64,000 nucleotides of DNA from contig CALADH010000047.1 of the NCBI GenBank assembly GCA_937890745.1, forward strand, positions 1 through 64,000, in the 5' to 3' direction. Numbering within the stretch: position 1 is the stretch's first letter; the number at the start of each line of letters is the position of its first letter. Of the stretch, positions 43,096 to 52,740 are shown piece by piece. This DNA is from Scybalocola_A sp900557175. Its GTDB lineage: Bacteria; Bacillota; Clostridia; Lachnospirales; Lachnospiraceae. A model generated the notes under the pieces. It made no database searches, was not told the origin of the DNA, and saw nothing but the letters and a program-made list of their open reading frames with translations. The translations under genes were made by a program, and so were the position numbers.

Positions 43096-44652
43096 GTGCC
43101 AACACCAGTTATAGTTACAATAGCTGTTGTTATTGCTGTAGTTATTACTGCACTGATTGCTTGGAACGTGGCAATTTCTTATAGAAAGAAAGTTGTAGAA
43201 GCCAAAATCGGAAGCGCTGAGGAAAAGGCCCGTGAAATTATTGACGAAGCCATGAAAACAGCGGAAACCAAAAAACGTGAAGGCATGCTTGAACTCAAAG
43301 AAGAAGCGTTAAAGAACAAAAACGAACTTGAACGCGAGAGCAGAGAGCGCAGAAGTGAATTACAAAAGTATGAGAAGCGTGTTCTTTCCAAAGAGGAGTC
43401 ATTAGACCGCAAGGCCGACGCCCTTGAGAAGAAAGAAAACCAGCTTTCTGCACGGGAAGACAGATTAAACCGTCAGAAACAGGAAGTGGAAGCTCTCAGT
43501 GAACAGCGCGTACAGGAACTTGAAAGAATCTCAGGATTAACCTCCGAACAAGCAAAAGAATATCTTTTAAAAACTGTTGAAGATGAAGTCAAACATGAAA
43601 CGGCCATGATGATTAAAGACATGGAAGCAAAGGCCAAAGAGGAAGCCAACAAAAAAGCGAAGGATTATGTAGTGACAGCCATTCAGAAGTGTGCTGCAGA
43701 TCATGTTTCCGAAGCGACAATTTCTGTCGTTCCTCTGCCTAATGATGAGATGAAAGGACGTATCATCGGACGCGAGGGACGTAATATCCGTACACTCGAA
43801 ACGATGACCGGCATTGATTTAATTATTGATGATACACCGGAAGCCGTGATTTTATCAAGCTTCGATCCAATCCGCCGAGAGGTTGCCCGCATTGCGCTTG
43901 AAAAGCTCATTGTGGACGGTCGTATCCATCCGGCAAGAATTGAGGAAATGGTCGAAAAAGCTCAAAAAGAAGTTGAACAGATGATTCGCGAGGAAGGTGA
44001 GAATGCAACACTTGAGGTCGGCGTTCACGGTATTCACCCTGAGCTTGTCCGTCTGCTTGGAAAGATGAAATTCCGTACAAGCTATGGACAGAATGCCTTA
44101 AAGCATTCTATCGAGGTTGCACAATTATCCGGTCTTTTGGCTGCCGAAATCGGCGTAGATGTACGCACTGCAAAGCGTGCAGGTCTTCTCCATGATATCG
44201 GTAAATCCGTAGACCACGAAATGGAAGGCTCTCATATTCAGATTGGCGTTGACTTATGCCGCAAGTATAAGGAATCTGCCATCGTTATTAATGCTGTTGA
44301 ATCACATCACGGCGATGTTGAGCCAGCTTCACTGATTGCTTGCATTGTACAGGCTGCCGATACAATTTCAGCAGCACGTCCGGGTGCAAGACGTGAGACA
44401 TTGGAAACATACACAAACAGGTTAAAACAATTAGAAGATATTGCAAACGGATTCAAAGGCGTTGATAAATCTTTTGCTATTCAGGCAGGTAGAGAAATCC
44501 GAGTAATGGTAGTTCCTGATCAGGTAAGCGACGCAGATATGATTCTTATGGCACGCGATATTTCAAAACAGATCGAGTCTGAATTGGAATATCCGGGACA
44601 GATTAAAGTCAATGTAATACGTGAATCACGTGTTACCGACTATGCGAAGTAA
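43096..44652 (+). CDS. rny: Ribonuclease Y
   Basis: Membrane-anchored endoribonuclease initiating mRNA decay, 518 residues. One N-terminal helix (about 4-25), a long coiled coil (30-200), a KH domain with GRIIGREGRNIRTLE near 217-231, and an HD phosphohydrolase domain with HDIGKSVDHEMEGSH near 365-379. Start is GTG 43096 behind GGGAGGTG. It sits between recX and mutS, as in related Firmicutes. Confidence 0.97.
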   Translation: MPTPVIVTIAVVIAVVITALIAWNVAISYRKKVVEAKIGSAEEKAREIIDEAMKTAETKKREGMLELKEEALKNKNELERESRERRSELQKYEKRVLSKEESLDRKADALEKKENQLSAREDRLNRQKQEVEALSEQRVQELERISGLTSEQAKEYLLKTVEDEVKHETAMMIKDMEAKAKEEANKKAKDYVVTAIQKCAADHVSEATISVVPLPNDEMKGRIIGREGRNIRTLETMTGIDLIIDDTPEAVILSSFDPIRREVARIALEKLIVDGRIHPARIEEMVEKAQKEVEQMIREEGENATLEVGVHGIHPELVRLLGKMKFRTSYGQNALKHSIEVAQLSGLLAAEIGVDVRTAKRAGLLHDIGKSVDHEMEGSHIQIGVDLCRKYKESAIVINAVESHHGDVEPASLIACIVQAADTISAARPGARRETLETYTNRLKQLEDIANGFKGVDKSFAIQAGREIRVMVVPDQVSDADMILMARDISKQIESELEYPGQIKVNVIRESRVTDYAK

Positions 44653-44688
44653 CTCCTGCAATAACACCAAAAACAAAAATATGATTTC

Positions 44689-44729
44689 AAATCCCGCATG
44701 CATCGATATGGTGTATGCGGGATTTTAAA
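44689..44729 (+). terminator. Terminator after rny
   Basis: AAATCCCGCAT pairs with ATGCGGGATTT, followed by TAAAATAAA. Confidence 0.8.
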
Positions 44730-44757
44730 ATAAACGAAATGAAAACGGAGGAAGTCA

Positions 44758-47436
44758 ATGGCACCTTTAACACCAATGATGAAACAATATATGGAAATTA
44801 AAGCTCAGTACAAGGATTGCATTTTATTCTACCGGCTGGGCGATTTTTACGAAATGTTTTTTGAAGATGCCCTGACAGCATCAAAAGAACTTGAAATCAC
44901 ACTGACAGGTAAAGACTGCGGACAGGCCGAGCGGGCGCCGATGTGCGGCGTGCCTTACCATGCCGTCGATATTTACTTAAATAAACTTATCGAAAAGGGC
45001 TATAAGGTTGCCATCTGCGAGCAGGTAGAAGATCCGAAAACAACGAAGGGTATCGTAAAACGCGAGGTTATCCGCATTGTCACACCGGGTACAAACTTAA
45101 ACATACAGGCATTAGATGAAACAAAAAATAATTACCTGATGTGCATTGTTTATTTTGGCGACAGCATCGGCATATCTACCGCCGATGTTTCAACCGGTGA
45201 TTATTATGTCACTGAAGTTGATTCCGGCAAAAAGCTTATTGATGAAATCACAAAATATGCTCCGGCTGAAATTATCCACAACGACTATTTTATGATGAGC
45301 GGCGTTGATTTGGAAGACATTAAAAACAGACTCGGTATTTCTGTTTCCGTACTCGACAAATGGTATACTGACGAAGCTTTGTGCATCGATAAATTAAAAA
45401 ATCACTTTCACGTTTCTGTTCTTGACGGTCTTGGTATCAGCGATTATCCGGCCGGAACTATTGCCGCCGGCGCTCTTTTACAATATTTATACGAAACTCA
45501 GAAAAATGCTCTGACACATTTAACGCATCTGACACCGTATAATTCTGGAAAATATATGATTATCGACAGTGCCACACGGCGAAATCTTGAACTTTTGGAA
45601 ACACTTCGCGAAAAGCAGAAGCGCGGCTCTCTTTTATGGGTACTTGACAAAACAAAGACGGCTATGGGCGCACGGCTTTTGCGTACCTTTATTGAACAGC
45701 CCTACGTTGATGCTGTACAAATTGAAGCGCGGCTTGATGCTGTCGAAGAATTAAGCAATGATATGATTACGAGAGAGGAGCTGCGCGAATACTTAAACCC
45801 GATTTATGACCTTGAACGTCTTATAAGCCGCATCAGCTATAAATCTGCCAATCCGAGAGATCTGATTGCTTTTAAAAATTCGCTTGCCATGATTCCACAC
45901 GTCAAATATCTGATGGAAAGCTTTAAATCAGGAGAGCTTGCAAAAACATATGCACAGCTCGACAGTCTTGAAGATATATGCAGCCTTATCGAAGCCGCCA
46001 TTAATGATGATCCGCCCCTAGCCTTAAAAGACGGCGGGATTATAAAAGAAGGCTTTAACGAAGATATCGATAAATACCGCGGTGCAAAGACCGAGGGCAA
46101 GCAGTGGCTTTCCGAACTCGAAGCGAGGGAAAAAGAAAAAACAGGCATTAAAAACTTAAGGATCAAATACAACAAAGTTTTTGGCTATTATCTTGAGGTT
46201 ACAAATTCTTACAAGGATCTTGTACCAAAAGACTGGACAAGACGTCAGACGCTCGCCAATGCAGAGCGCTATATCACCCCTGAATTAAAGGAGCTTGAAG
46301 ATATTATCCTTGGGGCAGAGGACAAGCTGTTTTCCCTTGAATATGACATTTTCTCCGCTATCAGAGATAAGATTGCGGGAGAAGTTTTAAGAATCCAGCA
46401 GACAGCCAAGGCACTTGCCAAAATCGACGTCTATGCCTCTCTCGCCCATGTGGCCTGTGCCGGCGGCTATGTCCGTCCAAAAATCAACACAAAAGGCCGG
46501 ATTGATATTAAGGGCGGCAGACATCCCGTTGTTGAAAAAATGACCGGTGACGGCTTTATCGATAACGATACTTATTTAGACAGCGATAAGCACCGGATGG
46601 CAATTATTACAGGACCGAATATGGCCGGAAAATCCACCTACATGCGTCAGACGGCACTTATTGTTCTTATGGCGCAGATTGGCAGCTTTGTCCCTGCCTC
46701 ATACGCTGACATCGGCATTGTTGACCGCATTTTTACCCGTGTCGGTGCCTCCGATGACCTTGCAAGCGGACAAAGTACCTTTATGGTCGAAATGACCGAG
46801 GTTGCCAATATTTTACGCAACGCTACAAAAAACAGTCTTGTCGTTCTTGACGAAATCGGCCGCGGTACAAGTACATTCGATGGCCTGAGTATTGCATGGG
46901 CCGTTGTCGAATACATCAGTAATCCAAAGCTTATCGGTGCCAAAACGCTTTTTGCCACCCACTACCATGAACTGACAGAGCTTGAGGGCAAGCTTGACAG
47001 TGTTCATAACTACTGTATCGCTGTCAGTGAGCAGGGCGATGATATTATCTTTTTAAGAAAAATTGTCAAGGGCGGTGCTGATAAAAGCTACGGTATTCAG
47101 GTAGCAAAGCTTGCCGGCGTACCTGCGCCTGTCATCGAGCGCGCCAAGGATTTGGTGGAGGAATTAAGCAACGCGGATATTTCTTACCGCGCCAAAGAAA
47201 TTGAAACGGCTGATTTAAAAGCATCCGCCCGCAAAAAAAGCCAAAAGAATGATGACGACGGACAGTATTCTCTTTTTGATGCACCAAAGGCAGAAAAATC
47301 GCCGAAAGAAACCGACGCATTTGCCGGTGCAAAGCAGCATGTTTTAGACGAAATTGCATCAATGGATATTTCCAATATGACGCCGATGGATGCCTTAAAC
47401 GCACTTTTTTCAATGCAGAAAACACTAAAGTCCTAA
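44758..47436 (+). CDS. mutS: DNA mismatch repair protein MutS
   Basis: Mismatch recognition ATPase of 892 residues. The mismatch-reading loop is YRLGDFYEMFFEDA near residue 24-37 (the F-x-E contact). Walker A GPNMAGKSTYMRQ lies near 621, Walker B LVVLDEIGRGTSTFDG near 696. Near the C-terminus Q836-Y-S-L-F840 is a likely beta-clamp binding motif. Start behind GGAGG. mutL follows 22 bases downstream. Confidence 0.98.
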   Translation: MAPLTPMMKQYMEIKAQYKDCILFYRLGDFYEMFFEDALTASKELEITLTGKDCGQAERAPMCGVPYHAVDIYLNKLIEKGYKVAICEQVEDPKTTKGIVKREVIRIVTPGTNLNIQALDETKNNYLMCIVYFGDSIGISTADVSTGDYYVTEVDSGKKLIDEITKYAPAEIIHNDYFMMSGVDLEDIKNRLGISVSVLDKWYTDEALCIDKLKNHFHVSVLDGLGISDYPAGTIAAGALLQYLYETQKNALTHLTHLTPYNSGKYMIIDSATRRNLELLETLREKQKRGSLLWVLDKTKTAMGARLLRTFIEQPYVDAVQIEARLDAVEELSNDMITREELREYLNPIYDLERLISRISYKSANPRDLIAFKNSLAMIPHVKYLMESFKSGELAKTYAQLDSLEDICSLIEAAINDDPPLALKDGGIIKEGFNEDIDKYRGAKTEGKQWLSELEAREKEKTGIKNLRIKYNKVFGYYLEVTNSYKDLVPKDWTRRQTLANAERYITPELKELEDIILGAEDKLFSLEYDIFSAIRDKIAGEVLRIQQTAKALAKIDVYASLAHVACAGGYVRPKINTKGRIDIKGGRHPVVEKMTGDGFIDNDTYLDSDKHRMAIITGPNMAGKSTYMRQTALIVLMAQIGSFVPASYADIGIVDRIFTRVGASDDLASGQSTFMVEMTEVANILRNATKNSLVVLDEIGRGTSTFDGLSIAWAVVEYISNPKLIGAKTLFATHYHELTELEGKLDSVHNYCIAVSEQGDDIIFLRKIVKGGADKSYGIQVAKLAGVPAPVIERAKDLVEELSNADISYRAKEIETADLKASARKKSQKNDDDGQYSLFDAPKAEKSPKETDAFAGAKQHVLDEIASMDISNMTPMDALNALFSMQKTLKS

Positions 47437-47458
47437 TTTAAAAGAAAGGTAGATACGA

Positions 47459-49465
47459 TTGTCAAAAATTAACGTTCTTGATTCCGGTACAATTAATAAA
47501 ATTGCGGCGGGGGAGGTTGTTGAACGGCCGGCGTCCGTCGTCAAGGAGCTTGTCGAAAATGCCATCGACGCAAAAGCAACGGCTGTTACCGTCGAAATCA
47601 AAGACGGCGGCATCAGCCTGATCCGTATTACAGATAACGGCACAGGCATTGACAGGGATGATATTCCCATCGCCTTTTACAGACATTCCACAAGTAAAAT
47701 TAAATCCGCTGAGGACTTGCTTGTTGTCTCATCCCTTGGTTTCCGCGGTGAAGCGCTCTCCAGCATTGCCGCTGTCTCTCAGATAGAGCTGATGACAAAA
47801 ATCTCCGGCGCATTAACCGGTGTGCGCTATAAAATTGAAGGCGGCAAAGAAATTTCTGCCGAGGATATCGGCTGCCCGCAGGGAACAACCTTTATTGTCA
47901 GAAATCTGTTTTATAACACGCCTGCACGGCGCAAGTTTTTAAAAACAGCCATGACCGAAGCCGGCTATATAAGTGATTTAATCCACCGTCTTGCCCTTTC
48001 ACACCCGGAAATTTCTTTTAAGTTTATAAACAACGGTCAGACAAAGCTGCACACAACGGGCAATATGCGTCTTAAAGACATTATTTACAATGTCTACGGC
48101 CGTGATATTACAGCAAACCTCCTCGAAGTTTCGGCAAGCGCAGGGAGCAGCAAGGTCAGCGGCTTTATCGGCAAACCGCTCATATGCCGCGGTAACCGGG
48201 CTTATGAAAATTATTTTATTAACGGACGCTATATACGCAGCGGTATTATTACAAAGGCTATCGAGGAAGCTTATAAAAACTTTATTATGGTTCATAAATA
48301 TCCTCTGACAGTGCTTCATTTTACAATTGATACAGATTTCATTGACGTCAATGTTCATCCGACAAAAATGGAAATCCGTTTCAACAATAACGAAGAAATT
48401 TACCGTCTTGTTTATCATGCCGTCCGCCAGGCGCTTGAGGGACGGGAAATCATCCCTCAGGTGAGTATCGGCAGCGATGATAAAGATAAATCAAAGGCAG
48501 ATGCAGAAATAAACAAAGCACCAAAGCCATCTATTCCCGAACCTTTTGAAGCGAAACGCCGGGCGGCACAATTTAAAGAAGACATACTTAAGGAAACGCC
48601 ATTTAAAACAGCGCAGCTTAAAGAAACGCCGGTCCGCTATGAAGCTGCAAAATCAATTGAAATACCGCGGCAGAATGAAACAGCGAAGCCAGAAAGCACG
48701 CCTGCACCAAAACCGGTTCAGCCGCAGCCATCATCGGCAGCATCATCAACAGCGTCAGCAGCATCAACAGTATCTGAAGCATCTGCGGCGCCGAAAGCTG
48801 CGGTGATGCAGTCTGCAATTCCTGAAAAATCTGTCACATCAAGCCAGATTTCTCTTTTTGAGACGCCGCTGCTTTCTAAAGCAGCGCGGCCGTCCCATAA
48901 GCTGATCGGGCAGGTGTTTGATACATACTGGATTGTGGAATATGACGGCAAATTATTTATTATCGACCAGCACGCCGCCCACGAAAAAGTTCTCTATGAA
49001 AAAATATTTGCCCGCTATAAGGAAAATAGGCCATCATCCCAGATTTTACAACCGCCGATGATTTTATCATTATCTATGAAGGAAGCCGTTGCTGTCAAAG
49101 AGCATATGGAAAGCTTCACATCCCTCGGTTTTGAAATCGAACCTTTCGGTGGCAATGAATATGCTGTCAGGGCAGTGCCGATGGAACTTTACGGCTTTGA
49201 CGCCAAGGATATCATGATTGAAATGATCGACCAGCTGACATCTGAAACCGGACGTTTCAATGATGATATGATTGCAGACAGACTGGCAACGACGGCATGT
49301 AAAGCGGCTGTCAAAGGAAATCAGAAGCTTTCATTAAAAGAGGCTGACGCGCTGATCGAGCTTCTTTTGCAGGCTGAAAATCCTTATACGTGCCCTCACG
49401 GCCGCCCGACAATTATCGCAATGAGCAAATACGAACTTGAAAAGAAATTTAAACGTATTCAATAA
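47459..49465 (+). CDS. mutL: DNA mismatch repair protein MutL
   Basis: Mismatch repair ATPase and endonuclease, 668 residues. The N-terminal GHKL ATPase has KIAAGEVVERPASVVKELVENAIDA near 12-36. A low-complexity Pro/Ala/Ser/Glu linker covers about 345-470 and contains Q463-I-S-L-F467, a clamp-binding-like motif. The C-terminal endonuclease domain carries D503-Q-H-A-x2-E-x4-E, meaning it nicks DNA itself, as expected for bacteria without MutH. Start is TTG 47459 behind AAAGAAAGG. Confidence 0.97.
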   Translation: MSKINVLDSGTINKIAAGEVVERPASVVKELVENAIDAKATAVTVEIKDGGISLIRITDNGTGIDRDDIPIAFYRHSTSKIKSAEDLLVVSSLGFRGEALSSIAAVSQIELMTKISGALTGVRYKIEGGKEISAEDIGCPQGTTFIVRNLFYNTPARRKFLKTAMTEAGYISDLIHRLALSHPEISFKFINNGQTKLHTTGNMRLKDIIYNVYGRDITANLLEVSASAGSSKVSGFIGKPLICRGNRAYENYFINGRYIRSGIITKAIEEAYKNFIMVHKYPLTVLHFTIDTDFIDVNVHPTKMEIRFNNNEEIYRLVYHAVRQALEGREIIPQVSIGSDDKDKSKADAEINKAPKPSIPEPFEAKRRAAQFKEDILKETPFKTAQLKETPVRYEAAKSIEIPRQNETAKPESTPAPKPVQPQPSSAASSTASAASTVSEASAAPKAAVMQSAIPEKSVTSSQISLFETPLLSKAARPSHKLIGQVFDTYWIVEYDGKLFIIDQHAAHEKVLYEKIFARYKENRPSSQILQPPMILSLSMKEAVAVKEHMESFTSLGFEIEPFGGNEYAVRAVPMELYGFDAKDIMIEMIDQLTSETGRFNDDMIADRLATTACKAAVKGNQKLSLKEADALIELLLQAENPYTCPHGRPTIIAMSKYELEKKFKRIQ

Positions 49466-49480
49466 CGGATGGAGGAACCT

Positions 49481-50437
49481 ATGGAAAGTGCCAAAAAGCC
49501 TTTAATTATACTGACAGGGTCGACAGCCGTCGGCAAAACAGAGCTGTCCATCGGTCTTGCAAAGGCCGTCGGCGGTGAAATTATATCTGCCGATTCCATG
49601 CAGGTTTATAAATATATGGATATCGGTACAGCCAAAATTACAAAAAATGAAATGTCGGGTGTTCCCCACTTTCTCGTGGACGAACTTATGCCTGACGAAG
49701 AATTTAACGTCGTTATTTTTCAGAAAAAGGCAAAAGCCTATATGGAAGAAATTTATAACCGCGGCCATATTCCGATTTTAGTCGGCGGCACAGGCTTTTA
49801 TATCCAATCTGTGCTCTATGACATTGATTTTGAATCAGAAGATGACGATATGAGCTACCGGCGCGACCTTGAAGCGAAAGCAGCAAATCCGGGCGGTGCC
49901 AAAATGCTTCATGAAATGCTTTTGGCTGTTGATGCACAGGCTGCTGCCGAAATACATGAAAATAACGTCAAAAAAGTCATTCGTGCCCTTGAATTTTATC
50001 ACAAAACCGGGCAGAAAATATCAGAGCACAATAAAACTCAAAGAGAGAAGCAGTCACCTTATAATTTCATGTATTTTGTTCTTGAGCATGACAGACAGAT
50101 CCTTTATGAGCGTATTGAAAAGCGTATCGACAAGATGCTCCATGCCGGTCTTATTGATGAAGTCCGTCAGCTTCTGTCAATGGGTTATACAAAATCCCTC
50201 GTTTCCATGCAGGGACTCGGTTATAAAGAAATTATCGACTATTTGGACGGTAAAACAACACTTGAAGAAGCTGTCTATATTCTTAAAAGAGATACAAGAC
50301 ATTTTGCCAAACGGCAGATGACATGGTTCCGCCGTGAAAAATGTGTATGCCATGTCGAAAAGCAAAATTTTTCGGATGAAAATGAAATTTTAAAATATAT
50401 GCTTGAACAATTAAAAGAAGTTCATATTATAGCATAA
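49481..50437 (+). CDS. miaA: tRNA dimethylallyltransferase
   Basis: A 318-residue enzyme adding a dimethylallyl group to A37 of tRNAs reading UNN codons. P-loop GSTAVGKTELS near 13, then SADSMQVYKYMDIGTAKI near 37-54 and VGGTGFYIQS near 99 are diagnostic. Start taken at ATG 49481 since GGAGGAACCT lies upstream; an ATG at 49469 lacks a site. In Bacillus hfq follows miaA; here it does not. Confidence 0.95.
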   Translation: MESAKKPLIILTGSTAVGKTELSIGLAKAVGGEIISADSMQVYKYMDIGTAKITKNEMSGVPHFLVDELMPDEEFNVVIFQKKAKAYMEEIYNRGHIPILVGGTGFYIQSVLYDIDFESEDDDMSYRRDLEAKAANPGGAKMLHEMLLAVDAQAAAEIHENNVKKVIRALEFYHKTGQKISEHNKTQREKQSPYNFMYFVLEHDRQILYERIEKRIDKMLHAGLIDEVRQLLSMGYTKSLVSMQGLGYKEIIDYLDGKTTLEEAVYILKRDTRHFAKRQMTWFRREKCVCHVEKQNFSDENEILKYMLEQLKEVHIIA

Positions 50438-50453
50438 AATTGGAGGAAATATT

Positions 50454-51734
50454 ATGGATTTGGAAAATTATTATGAAAGTCTCGGCGTAAAGCGGGAAGT
50501 TTTTGAATACTGCAAAAATGTCGAGGACGGTCTTAAATCACGCTTTGAGGCCATTGATAAAATCGCCGAATTAAATCAGCTTAAAGTCATCAAAGCAATG
50601 CAGGACAATCACGTCAGCGATTACCATTTTAACAGCGGCACAGGCTACGGTTATAATGATGACGGCCGTGATGCCCTTGAAAAAGTTTATGCCGATATAT
50701 TTCACACAGAAGATGCTCTTGTACGTCCACATATCACATGCGGAACCCACGCCTTAAGCACAGCGCTTTCAGGCAACCTGCGTCCGGGCGACGAGCTTTT
50801 ATCCCCTGTCGGAAAGCCTTATGATACATTAGAGGAAGTCATCGGTATCCGTCCCTCAACAGGCTCACTGGCAGAATACGGCGTCACCTACAGACAGGTC
50901 GATTTGCTGCCGGACGGAAGCTTTGACTACGAAAATATAAAAAAAGCCATCAACGATAAAACAAAACTTGTCACAATCCAGCGTTCGAAAGGCTATCAGA
51001 CACGACCGACGCTTTCTGTCGCAAAAATCGGAGAGCTGATTGCCTTTATTAAGTCTGTCAAACCGGATGTTATATGTATGGTTGATAACTGCTACGGTGA
51101 ATTTGTAGAAACAATTGAGCCGACAGACGTGGGCGCAGATATGTGCGTCGGTTCCCTTATCAAAAATCCGGGCGGCGGTCTTGCACCAATCGGCGGCTAT
51201 ATCGTCGGCAAAAAAGAATGCATTGAAAGAGCAGCCTGCCGTCTGACAACACCGGGGCTTGGCAAGGAAGTCGGTGCAAGTCTCGGCGTCAACAGAAGCT
51301 TTTTCCAGGGATTATTCCTTGCGCCTCAGGTTGTTTCCGGCGCCGTTAAAGGCGCAGTTTTTGCCGCCAATATTTACGAGCGTCTCGGTTTTAGCGTTGT
51401 TCCTGACGGAAACGAAAGCCGCCATGATATTATCCAGGCCGTTGTCTTAGGCTCGGCTGAGGGCGTCATTGAATTTTGTAAAGGCATTCAGGCTGCGGCA
51501 CCTGTCGATGCCCATGTCACACCGGAGCCTTGGGCTATGCCGGGCTATGACAGTGAAGTTATTATGGCTGCCGGTGCTTTTATTCAGGGCTCATCGATTG
51601 AACTTTCCGCCGATGCACCAATTAAGCCGCCTTATTCCGTTTACTTTCAGGGCGGTATTACATGGTATCACTCAAAGCTTGGTATTATTATGTCACTTGA
51701 AAAGCTTTATGAGGCCGGTCTTGTGACACTTTAA
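50454..51734 (+). CDS. PLP-dependent methionine gamma-lyase family protein (YnbB-like)
   Basis: A 426-residue aminotransferase-fold protein of the so-called aluminium resistance or YnbB family. The cofactor-binding region ITCGTHALSTAL near 88 and the probable Schiff-base lysine in GSLIKNPGGGLAP near 236 are visible. Annotated activities (methionine gamma-lyase) are by similarity only. Conserved neighbour of miaA in Firmicutes, 16 bases downstream. Start behind GGAGG. Confidence 0.88.
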   Translation: MDLENYYESLGVKREVFEYCKNVEDGLKSRFEAIDKIAELNQLKVIKAMQDNHVSDYHFNSGTGYGYNDDGRDALEKVYADIFHTEDALVRPHITCGTHALSTALSGNLRPGDELLSPVGKPYDTLEEVIGIRPSTGSLAEYGVTYRQVDLLPDGSFDYENIKKAINDKTKLVTIQRSKGYQTRPTLSVAKIGELIAFIKSVKPDVICMVDNCYGEFVETIEPTDVGADMCVGSLIKNPGGGLAPIGGYIVGKKECIERAACRLTTPGLGKEVGASLGVNRSFFQGLFLAPQVVSGAVKGAVFAANIYERLGFSVVPDGNESRHDIIQAVVLGSAEGVIEFCKGIQAAAPVDAHVTPEPWAMPGYDSEVIMAAGAFIQGSSIELSADAPIKPPYSVYFQGGITWYHSKLGIIMSLEKLYEAGLVTL

Positions 51735-51784
51735 AATTGTCGAATCGTGTCGATATTTTCAAATCTATTTCAGTATACAAGCTG

Positions 51785-51827
51785 CTTCTCCTGTGCTAAA
51801 ATAAAGATGTGCGCAGGAGAAGTTTTT
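51785..51827 (+). terminator. Terminator between the PLP enzyme and radC
   Basis: CTTCTCCTGTGC pairs with GCGCAGGAGAAG, followed by five T residues. Confidence 0.85.
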
Positions 51828-51859
51828 ACAGTCATGGCTCTTACCGAAAGGAGTCATGT

Positions 51860-52564
51860 ATGACAATCAATTCTAAATTACCAATCAAAAGTATGCCCGT
51901 ATCCGAGCGTCCTTACGAAAAGTGCCAGCAGCTCGGCGTAAAAGCACTGTCAGATGCAGAACTTCTGGCCGTTATCATCAAAACCGGAACAAAAAATCTG
52001 CGAAGTACCGACCTCGCCTTCAATGTTTTATCCCTCTGCGAGAAAAAAGGCGGAATTTTTGGTCTATGTCATTTATCAATCTCCGATTTAGAAACAATCA
52101 AAGGTATCGGCACTGTAAAAGCCATTCAACTTTTGTGTGCTGCGGAACTTGCCGTCCGTATTTCCTCATCCGCTGCCAAAGACCGTCTATGCTTTAATCG
52201 TCCCGATACAATCGCCGATTATTATATGGAACAGATGCGCCATTATACGCAGGAACATCTGATGCTTATGATGTTCGACACAAAAAACAGGCTCATCAAA
52301 GACAGCCTCATTTTCAAGGGCACTGTCAATACATCTGTCATTCATCCGCGGGAAATTTTTATTGAGGCGCTAAAGTGCGAAGCCGTCAGCATTGTTCTTA
52401 TCCATAATCATCCAAGCGGCGATCCGACACCGAGCAGAGAAGATATCGCAGTCACAAAATCCATACATAAGGCCGGCAGCTATATTGGTATCCGGCTTTT
52501 GGATCATTTAATTATCGGAGATCAAAAGTACGAATCCTTATATCGTTTCATTCATGAGGACTGA
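51860..52564 (+). CDS. radC: RadC family JAMM-domain protein
   Basis: A 234-residue protein with an N-terminal helix-hairpin-helix (LETIKGIGTVKAIQL near 86-100) and a JAB/MPN metalloprotease-like domain whose zinc motif is HNHPSGDPTPSREDIA near 185-200. RadC was first linked to DNA repair, which is not well supported; the biochemical role remains open. Start at ATG 51860 behind AAAGGAG. Confidence 0.9.
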   Translation: MTINSKLPIKSMPVSERPYEKCQQLGVKALSDAELLAVIIKTGTKNLRSTDLAFNVLSLCEKKGGIFGLCHLSISDLETIKGIGTVKAIQLLCAAELAVRISSSAAKDRLCFNRPDTIADYYMEQMRHYTQEHLMLMMFDTKNRLIKDSLIFKGTVNTSVIHPREIFIEALKCEAVSIVLIHNHPSGDPTPSREDIAVTKSIHKAGSYIGIRLLDHLIIGDQKYESLYRFIHED

Positions 52565-52654
52565 TTAAGCCGGCACTGCCGGAATGGATGCAGGAGAGAA
52601 GCTTTGATATTTTCATCATTATTCATCATTAATCGAATAAATTTGCAGGCTTAA

Positions 52655-52683
52655 TTGACATTTTTTGCAAAATATTATATGAT
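52655..52683 (+). promoter_or_regulatory. Promoter of minD-minE
   Basis: TTGACA (52655-52660), 17-base spacer, TATGAT (52678-52683). Confidence 0.75.
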
Positions 52684-52740
52684 GTTAAAAGCTTTCTTTG
52701 TTTATTCGACCGTTTCATTAATCATTGGAGGTAAATCCCT

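Noticed and set aside
48546..48806. Basic 86-codon frame inside mutL
   Set aside because: It is an out-of-frame reading of the Ala/Ser/Pro linker and has no start site.
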